NCBI GenBank assembly: GCA_937925455.1
Contig: CALEWF010000195.1
Span: forward strand, 1-20,399
Direction: 5' to 3'
Length of the DNA stretch: 20,399 nt
Origin: an uncultured Flavobacteriales bacterium
GTDB taxonomy: Bacteria > Bacteroidota > Bacteroidia > CAIKAF01
Shown here: piece by piece, positions 14,273 to 20,399 of the stretch
Position numbering within the stretch: position 1 is the first letter of the stretch
Layout: each line of letters starts with the position of its first letter
Notes under the pieces: generated by a model
The model's database searches: none
What the model saw: only the letters and a program-made list of their open reading frames with translations
What the model was told of the DNA's origin: nothing
Translations under genes and position numbers: made by a program

Positions 14273-14728
14273 ATGCGAGTAATTTTAACTGTTTTGATTT
14301 TAATGGTTTGTAGTATTCAATTTTATTCACAACAAACCAATAGATCATCTTTTAAATCATCTAACTATTTAAATGATGCAGAAGATATAGTTTATGTTTT
14401 TTACAATGTCAGCGAGCCGGATTTTCCACAGTTGCCAAGTCAAGAAGACCAAGAAAGCGTAAAATTGTTTTTTAAAAATTTAGGGTATTGGTTAAATAAT
14501 CGGGGGGAGTCTATTCAATTGAACGTAAATCAGGGAATTTTACCTGCTTTTACTTTAAAGAGAAGTGCTATACGCAGCTTGCCGGAGAATAAAAGTTTAG
14601 AATTTAAATCGTTTTATAATTCTCTCGAATCTTATATTCAATTTGTTGAAAATCATAAAGTTGTTGCTAAAGGTTCAATGCTTTTGCCCGAACCGCTTTT
14701 TAAAAAATTAGTCTCATTTTTTAACTAA
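14273..14728 (+). CDS. Short secreted protein of unknown function
   Basis: I do not recognise this 151-residue protein. It has a clear signal peptide (MRVILTVLILMVCSIQFYS, cleavage probably near residue 20) and a mature part with no cysteine, no membrane segment and mixed charged and aromatic residues. It lacks the C-terminal sorting domain seen in the next protein, so it is probably periplasmic. It ends 8 bases before the longest frame of the adhesin gene, or 32 before its likely start, so the two are probably co-transcribed. The 122 bases before it contain TATTTTG (14248-14254), one base short of the -7 consensus, and no clear -33 element. Confidence 0.7.
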   Translation: MRVILTVLILMVCSIQFYSQQTNRSSFKSSNYLNDAEDIVYVFYNVSEPDFPQLPSQEDQESVKLFFKNLGYWLNNRGESIQLNVNQGILPAFTLKRSAIRSLPENKSLEFKSFYNSLESYIQFVENHKVVAKGSMLLPEPLFKKLVSFFN

Positions 14729-14760
14729 AAATTTAAATGGATTTAATAATAAACCTTCTT

Positions 14761-17700
14761 ATGAAAATGAAAATTAGGTATCTGATTATTTTATCTTTAT
14801 TATCTGTAGGGTTTAATACATTAGTCAAGGCACAGCCTTCATACACTCATCCTACAACAGGGCTACAAAATACTTACACAGGCGCCTGTATGGTAAATGT
14901 ATGTAGCGCGGTTTATTATGATGATGGTGGTGGTTACAGCAATTATTCTAATAACATAAATGGTGTTTTACGAACCTTTTGTCCAGATAATGCTGGACAG
15001 GCTGTACAGGTATATTTCAATTATTTTAATATTGAAGGAGGATCAGGTTGTCCCTATGATTTTTTTCAGGTCATTAACGGACCTACTCAAAACGGACCTG
15101 TAATTGCCAGTGGATGTGGAACCGATTTGCATGGACAAACTTACACTTCAACTCACCCGAGTGGATGTTTAACATTCCGTTTTTGGTCTGATAACACTAC
15201 AACACTACCGGGTTGGGTCAGTATATTAACGTGTGTGCCGCATCCTAACGGTCCTGGAAATGGACCCCAAGCTGGTACCAATGCTGATTGTGCCTTTGCT
15301 ACCGGTATTTGTAGCAATAGTTTTAACTTTACAGGGTTAAGTACAGGACCTGGTTTAACATCAGATGGTTGTGGTGGTTGCGTGCCTGCCGAAAATCATT
15401 CCAATTGGTACGAGTTTACTATCAGTACTTCTGGAATACTAGGATTTACAATTGTTCCGAATAACCCTAGTGTGGATGATTATGATTTTGCATTATATCA
15501 AGCCAATAATTGTTCTAGCTTGGGTTCACCTGTTAGATGTTCGTATGCGGCAACTACCGGAAATACTGGCTTACAAACAGGTGCTGGTGATTTTTCAGAA
15601 GATGCAACTGGTAACGGATGGGTAGAAACCATTAGCGTTACGGCAGGGCAGAAATTTTATTTATTAATTAATGAGTGGTCTCCTAATAATAGCGGATTTA
15701 CATTAAATTGGAGTGGAACAGCCACAATTGCTACACCTAAACCCACTTTTGTTATAAATTCTGCAAATTATCCAGATGCTTCTACCTATACTGTTTGTCA
15801 AAATCAATCTTTAACTCTTTATGCTAATGGTGCTGGTGGTTCAACCTTTACATGGTGGAATCAAGCAACAGGTGGTATTCAAATCGGAACAGGAAATACC
15901 TATTCTCCATCTACATCCTCTGCTGGTACAGTAACCTATTATTTACAAGAACATACAGCCAGTGGTTGCGTATCTTCTCGTTCAGCTATTACTATAGTAG
16001 TAAATCCAACAAATACTGTAACAGGACCCGGCAGCGCTACGGTGTGTGTAAATACTGCTATGCCCCCAATTACACATACTACTACAGGAGCAACCGGCAT
16101 AGGTACGCCCAGTGGTTTGCCCTCCGGCGTAACAGCTAGCTTTAGCAGCGGAACAATTACCATAAGTGGAACCCCAACTACAACCGGAACTTTTAATTAT
16201 AATATTCCATTAACCGGAGGTTGTGGAAGTGTAAATGCAACAGGTACCATTATTGTAACAACTCCTAACACCGTAACAGGACCAGGAAGTGCCACAGTAT
16301 GTGTAAATACTGCTATGACACCAATTACACATACTACTACGGGAGCAACGGGCATAGGCACGCCTACTGGTTTACCCTCTGGCGTAACAGCTAGCTTCAG
16401 CAGCGGAACAATCACGATAAGTGGTACACCAACAGCTGCTGGAACCTTTAATTATAGCATCCCTCTAACGGGTGGTTGTGGAAGTGTGAATGCTACAGGA
16501 ACTATAATTGTTAATGACATAAATGTATCTGGACCGGGTAGTAGTTCAGCTTGTGTAAATAATGCCATTACCAATATTACTCATACAACTACCGGGGTAT
16601 CAACCATGGGAAGTCCTGTAGGATTACCATCGGGTGTAACAGCAAGCTTTAGCAGTGGAACCATTACTATTAGCGGGACACCAACGGTTGCTGGAACATA
16701 TAATTATACCATACCTCTAACAGGAAGTTGTGGAACAATAAACGCTACAGGTACAATTACAGTGGTTACATCAAATACTGTAAGTGGACCTAATAATGGT
16801 ACGGCATGTATTAATGCTTCCATGCCCCCAATTACACTTACTACTACGGGAGCAACGGGCATAGGCACGCCTGCTGGTTTACCCTCTGGCGTAACAGCTA
16901 GCTTTAGCAGCGGAACAATTACCATAAGTGGAACCCCAACAACAACCGGAACCTTTAATTATAATATTCCATTAACCGGAGGTTGTGGAAGTGTAAATGC
17001 AACGGGGACGATAACTGTTCATGCCTTACCTAATGTAAATGCCTCTGCTTATCCTAACAATACTGTTTGCGATGGTGAAGAAATTACTCTTAATGGTAAT
17101 GGAGCTCAATCTTATACATGGTCAGGTGGTGTTGTTGATGGTGTTCCATTTAATCAACCCCCATCAACTGTAACATACACTGTTACTGGAACGGATGCCA
17201 ATGGTTGTACTAATACCAGCAGTATTGCTATTACCGTTTATTCAAATCCAACAGTTAGTGTAAATGCTGTTCCAGGCACTATTGTTTGTCAAGGTTCAAG
17301 CATTACATTAAATGGAGTAGGTAGTGGTACATCCTATACTTGGTCAGGCGGTATTACCGATGGTGTTTCTTTTGTACCCTCATCATCTAATACATATACA
17401 GTTACAACAGTTGATGCAAATAATTGTACCAATTCTACCACTGTTAATATTACTGTAAATCCATTGCCAACAGTAACTGCTTCAAGTAATAGTCCGGTTT
17501 GTTCAGGTAGTGATATTCAATTAATCGCTACATCTTCATCAGGAACTTCTTGTTTTTGGAGTGGTCCTAATTCTTTCTTATCTAATAATTTTACAGAAAC
17601 AATACCATTAGCGAATGAATTATTACATGAAGGAAATTATACAGTTGTAGTTACAGATTTAAATACTTCTTGTACCAATTCGCAAACTGTGTTTATTGAT

Positions 17701-18921
17701 GTGGTAAATCAAATTAGCTCTACGATTGATCCGGTCGCTCCTGTATGTCAAAATGAAGCAGCTATTCAATTAACGGCAGCTAATTCGGGTGGTACGTGGA
17801 GTGGACCTGGAGTAAATAATTCTGGATTATTCGATCCATCAGTTGCAGGGCCAGGAACACATACTATTACTTATTCGATTAGTGGTAGTTGCGGTAGTAC
17901 CAGTACGGCGGATATTACTGTTCTTACATCACCAACTGCGACTGCATCATATAATAATCCGGTATGCGAAAATCAAACTTTAGTAATGGATGGAAACTCT
18001 TCGGTGAGCAATTATATTGCTTACTGGAAAGGTCCTAACAATTTTTATTCTCCTCATGAGTTAGATTCGATTGCTAATGCAACAACTAACTTAACGGGTA
18101 CATACTGGTTTTATGTTGTATCAAATGATGGTTGTAAAGATAGTATCTCTTTGAATGTTGTTGTTTATGAAATACCTAGCATAGACAGTTATGTTGTTTC
18201 AGATAAAACATGTTATAATTTAAACAACGGTAGTATTGATATTACTGTTAATGCTTCAAGTTCATATAATGTAGTTTGGTCTAATGGTGCTATTACAGAA
18301 GATTTAATAAACTTAAATGAAGGTACATACACAGTTACGGTTAGTATAAATCCGTCTTGTGCTTATAGTCAATCATTTAATATTACATCGCCGCCTGCAT
18401 TAGACTTATACTTGAAAAATATTACTCAACCTAAATGTGGATTAAATAATGGAAGTGTTAATTTAGGTAGCGCTGGTGGAACACCTCCATATACTTTTAC
18501 CTGGCAACCTAATGTTTCTTCAGATTCATCTGCTAATCAAATAACAGAAGGTACCTACTTAATTACCTTAACTGATTATAACGGATGTACTGATACTCTT
18601 TCTATCAATATTATATGTTTACCTGACACAATGATAATACCTCAATTAGTTACTCCGAATGCTGACGGTAAAAATGATGTATGGGAAGTTGATTTAAGTA
18701 ATTATCCAAACAATGTTGTAAAAATATTTAACCGTTGGGGTAACCTTATATTTACCGCTAATCCGTATTTACCGTCTAATTATTGGGACGGAAAAGTAGG
18801 TCAAAATATAATGTTAAGTTTAGGAAATGATTACCTACCGGTTGGAACATATTATTATGTGATAGATTTGTTTGGTGACGGAAGTAAGATTTACAAAGGA
18901 TATATTGAACTACAATATTAA
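14761..18921 (+). CDS. Large T9SS-exported repeat adhesin with gliding-motility C-terminal domain
   Basis: The frame runs from ATG 14737 (1394 residues), but the signal peptide MKMKIRYLIILSLLSVGFNTLVKA fits ATG 14761 (residue 9). In order: a CUB-like domain (about 50-167, YYDDGGGYSNYSNN), a PPC-like domain (182-331, DYDFALY), an Ig-like domain (337-424), four near-identical Ig-type repeats (426-761), about five more Ig-like domains, two SprB-type repeats (about 1150-1298), and the type B T9SS sorting domain (1299-1394) with TPNADGKNDVW, FNRWGNLIF and GTYYYVIDL. It should be exported by the type IX system and held outside the outer membrane for adhesion or gliding. porP/sprF follows after 20 bases. 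Confidence 0.92.
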   Translation: MKMKIRYLIILSLLSVGFNTLVKAQPSYTHPTTGLQNTYTGACMVNVCSAVYYDDGGGYSNYSNNINGVLRTFCPDNAGQAVQVYFNYFNIEGGSGCPYDFFQVINGPTQNGPVIASGCGTDLHGQTYTSTHPSGCLTFRFWSDNTTTLPGWVSILTCVPHPNGPGNGPQAGTNADCAFATGICSNSFNFTGLSTGPGLTSDGCGGCVPAENHSNWYEFTISTSGILGFTIVPNNPSVDDYDFALYQANNCSSLGSPVRCSYAATTGNTGLQTGAGDFSEDATGNGWVETISVTAGQKFYLLINEWSPNNSGFTLNWSGTATIATPKPTFVINSANYPDASTYTVCQNQSLTLYANGAGGSTFTWWNQATGGIQIGTGNTYSPSTSSAGTVTYYLQEHTASGCVSSRSAITIVVNPTNTVTGPGSATVCVNTAMPPITHTTTGATGIGTPSGLPSGVTASFSSGTITISGTPTTTGTFNYNIPLTGGCGSVNATGTIIVTTPNTVTGPGSATVCVNTAMTPITHTTTGATGIGTPTGLPSGVTASFSSGTITISGTPTAAGTFNYSIPLTGGCGSVNATGTIIVNDINVSGPGSSSACVNNAITNITHTTTGVSTMGSPVGLPSGVTASFSSGTITISGTPTVAGTYNYTIPLTGSCGTINATGTITVVTSNTVSGPNNGTACINASMPPITLTTTGATGIGTPAGLPSGVTASFSSGTITISGTPTTTGTFNYNIPLTGGCGSVNATGTITVHALPNVNASAYPNNTVCDGEEITLNGNGAQSYTWSGGVVDGVPFNQPPSTVTYTVTGTDANGCTNTSSIAITVYSNPTVSVNAVPGTIVCQGSSITLNGVGSGTSYTWSGGITDGVSFVPSSSNTYTVTTVDANNCTNSTTVNITVNPLPTVTASSNSPVCSGSDIQLIATSSSGTSCFWSGPNSFLSNNFTETIPLANELLHEGNYTVVVTDLNTSCTNSQTVFIDVVNQISSTIDPVAPVCQNEAAIQLTAANSGGTWSGPGVNNSGLFDPSVAGPGTHTITYSISGSCGSTSTADITVLTSPTATASYNNPVCENQTLVMDGNSSVSNYIAYWKGPNNFYSPHELDSIANATTNLTGTYWFYVVSNDGCKDSISLNVVVYEIPSIDSYVVSDKTCYNLNNGSIDITVNASSSYNVVWSNGAITEDLINLNEGTYTVTVSINPSCAYSQSFNITSPPALDLYLKNITQPKCGLNNGSVNLGSAGGTPPYTFTWQPNVSSDSSANQITEGTYLITLTDYNGCTDTLSINIICLPDTMIIPQLVTPNADGKNDVWEVDLSNYPNNVVKIFNRWGNLIFTANPYLPSNYWDGKVGQNIMLSLGNDYLPVGTYYYVIDLFGDGSKIYKGYIELQY
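16012..17019 (+). repeat. Four tandem repeats of about 255 bases in the adhesin
   Basis: Units are 16012-16266, 16267-16518, 16519-16773 and 16774-17019 (85, 84, 85 and 82 residues). Each contains GLPSGVTASFSSGTITISGT, like the 'putative Ig' (He_PIG) class. Units 1, 2 and 4 are much closer to one another than to unit 3. Unit 4 is a mosaic: its first part follows unit 2 and its second part follows unit 1, with the switch in the shared stretch GGCGTAACAGCTAGCTT. Confidence 0.92.
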
Positions 18922-18941
18922 TTATCAATAATATACGTATC

Positions 18942-19856
18942 ATGAAAAAATATATTTTAGTTTTAGTTATTTCATTGATTACCGGATTTACATGGGGACA
19001 ACAAGACCCACAAGCCTCAATGTATTTCTTTAATCCCTCATTTTTTAATCCGGGATATGTAGGCAGTCGTGGCTCGGTGAATCTCACTGCTGTTCACCGT
19101 TCACAATGGGTAGGTATTGATGGAGCTCCGATGACACAGTTCTTCTCTTTTCATATGCCTTTTGCTTCCCAAAATATGGGTTTAGGTGTTAATGTATTCC
19201 ATGATCGGGTAGGCAGCAGAGTGAACACCGGTGTGTATGCTAATTATGCGTATCATATTCGATTAAATAGAAAAAATCATCGTCTTTCAATAGGCATTCG
19301 CGGTGGAACTGATATTTACCAGTATGATTTTAGTAATCTAACAGTAATAAATCCTACTGATCCATTTTATTCCACCAATTTTAGTGAAGCTAAATTTAAT
19401 GTTGGGTTAGGTCTTTACTATTACGGAGATAGACATTATATTGGAATATCTGCTCCGCGATTGCTTGAGCCTAAGGTATCATCACTTCAAAATAATGAAG
19501 CATTATTAAAGCGTCATTATTTTATAACCGGAGGGTATGCTTTTCGGTTGTCCAGCGTGGTTGATTTAAAACCTTCAGTGCTGGTTAAAATGGTTGAAAA
19601 TGCACCTATTACATTTGATGCTAATTTAAGCTTATACTTGTATAAGTATGTTTGGATAGGTGGATTGTATCGTTTCCATGAATCTTTAGGATTAAATTTG
19701 GCCTATACGCACAAAGATTTATTTACCATTGGTTATGCCTTCGATTATCCGCTATTTAATGAAATGCGCTTAAATAATTTCGGTAGTCACGAAGTGGTAC
19801 TTTCATTTGATTTTAGAAGTGCAAAAAGAAAATCTGTATCGCCTAGGTATTTTTAA
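18942..19856 (+). CDS. Type IX secretion system membrane protein, PorP/SprF family
   Basis: The 304-residue protein has a signal peptide (MKKYILVLVISLITGFTWG) followed by the family's opening QQDPQASMYFFNPSFFNPGYVGSRG and the HRSQWVGIDGAPMTQFFSFHMPF block. The rest alternates in beta-barrel fashion with aromatic girdles and ends in VVLSFDFRSAKRK. SprF in Flavobacterium is needed to place the SprB adhesin on the surface, and family members are typically encoded just after their partner adhesin, as here. It lies 20 bases after the adhesin stop and 11 before the next gene, so a single operon is likely. This is probably a cargo-specific paralogue rather than core PorP. Confidence 0.95.
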   Translation: MKKYILVLVISLITGFTWGQQDPQASMYFFNPSFFNPGYVGSRGSVNLTAVHRSQWVGIDGAPMTQFFSFHMPFASQNMGLGVNVFHDRVGSRVNTGVYANYAYHIRLNRKNHRLSIGIRGGTDIYQYDFSNLTVINPTDPFYSTNFSEAKFNVGLGLYYYGDRHYIGISAPRLLEPKVSSLQNNEALLKRHYFITGGYAFRLSSVVDLKPSVLVKMVENAPITFDANLSLYLYKYVWIGGLYRFHESLGLNLAYTHKDLFTIGYAFDYPLFNEMRLNNFGSHEVVLSFDFRSAKRKSVSPRYF

Positions 19857-19867
19857 TTTATTGACAT

Positions 19868-20399
19868 ATGGTAAGAAAATATATATCAATCATTGTTGTT
19901 AGTTTAGCCTCGTTTAATTCTTTCAAGGCACAGGGGCTGAAAGCTAAATTGGCAGATGATTCATTTAGTAGTTGGGATTACTATCGGGCTGCCGGTATGT
20001 ATGATGAATTGGCTAAAATGAATAAGCTTGGCAAAAGAAATAACTGGGAAGAAGTTAGACGTGCAGCCTTAGCAAATATGTATACAAGAAACTATTCAAA
20101 GTCCAAAATTTGGTTTGAATTTCTCAAAGATAAAGGCCAGCTGGTAGAGGATGATTATGCTAATTACATTGATGTATTATGCCGATTAAATCAATATGAT
20201 GAAGCAGCACTTATTGCTAATGAATTTTATACAAAATATCCGGCAAATGCTAAAGCTAAAAATTTTCATAATAGTTTGGAGTTATTAAATAGTATTAATA
20301 ACAATACAACTGCTACCAATATTCAACCCTTAAATTTGAATAGTAAACTGGGAGATTATGCTCCGGTTTTTTATGATAAAGGCATTGTATTTAGTTCTT
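19868..20399 (+). CDS. OmpA-family protein with TPR and PD40 regions, truncated by the window
   Basis: ATG 19868 opens a frame that continues past the window end (177 complete codons). A signal peptide (MVRKYISIIVVSLASFNSFKAQ) is followed by helical TPR-like pairs (SWDYYRAAGMYDELAKMNK, then YTRNYSKSKIWFEFLKDKG and LNQYDEAALIANEFY). At the edge, SKLGDYAPVFYDKGIVFSS looks like the start of a PD40 beta-propeller. In Bacteroidota this order usually ends in an OmpA-type peptidoglycan-binding domain, which would be outside the window and is inferred. It is the third member of the adhesin, SprF, OmpA cassette. Confidence 0.82.
   Translation, partial: MVRKYISIIVVSLASFNSFKAQGLKAKLADDSFSSWDYYRAAGMYDELAKMNKLGKRNNWEEVRRAALANMYTRNYSKSKIWFEFLKDKGQLVEDDYANYIDVLCRLNQYDEAALIANEFYTKYPANAKAKNFHNSLELLNSINNNTTATNIQPLNLNSKLGDYAPVFYDKGIVFSS

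Noticed and set aside
15852..16925. Several open frames on both strands inside the adhesin repeats
   Set aside because: They repeat because the underlying DNA repeats; they are shadow frames of a strongly supported coding region.
16012..17019. Direct repeats considered as a CRISPR array
   Set aside because: Units are about 255 bases, in frame and protein coding; no short repeats with unique spacers and no cas genes.

Overview
The window looks like chromosomal DNA of a Bacteroidota bacterium. The evidence is an adhesin with the type B sorting domain of the type IX secretion system (T9SS), followed by a PorP/SprF gene and an OmpA/TPR/PD40-type gene. Promoter candidates fit the Bacteroidota pattern (TTG, a spacer of about 18-19, then TAnnTTTG), few starts have a good Shine-Dalgarno sequence, and several starts are TTG. 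The order pyrE, SRPBCC, biotin ligase, rsfS, ftsH is, from general knowledge, a familiar arrangement in this phylum.

Layout. Positions 1-122 hold the tail of an unknown gene. Positions 123-430 hold no gene but contain two sister hairpins. A tRNA-Ser(UGA) on the minus strand follows (431-518). A NUDIX hydrolase (minus) and pyrE (plus) then diverge with only 8 bases between their start codons; an SRPBCC protein follows pyrE. Positions 2298-2850 form a gene-free island of repeats and palindromes. Next come biotin-protein ligase (minus), rsfS and ftsH (plus). A tight minus-strand operon (retropepsin-like protein, PyrR-like phosphoribosyltransferase, GNAT) ends inside the 3' end of ftsH. From 7791 everything is on the plus strand: a metallo-beta-lactamase-fold protein that has lost most metal ligands, aroC overlapping a glutamate/dicarboxylate symporter, a structured repeat, a small membrane protein, a VanX-like dipeptidase, a DUF819 membrane protein and a TPMT-type methyltransferase. 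The last 6 kb is a surface-protein locus: a short secreted unknown, a protein of about 1390 residues with four near-identical repeats and a T9SS sorting domain, PorP/SprF, and a truncated OmpA-family gene.

How the genes work together. The left two thirds is mostly housekeeping: pyrimidine synthesis, biotin attachment, ribosome silencing, membrane proteolysis and aromatic synthesis. The right end is a T9SS cargo cassette in which the adhesin is exported and its SprF partner helps hold it at the cell surface.

The strongest candidate for something undescribed is a 126-base structured element present twice (2417-2542 on minus, 11113-11238 on plus). The copies align without gaps and share a 19-base apical loop, and the closing stem shows a compensatory base-pair change. 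Other points of note are the degenerate metallo-beta-lactamase protein, the leaderless-type promoters of pyrE and ftsH, and recombination between the adhesin repeats.
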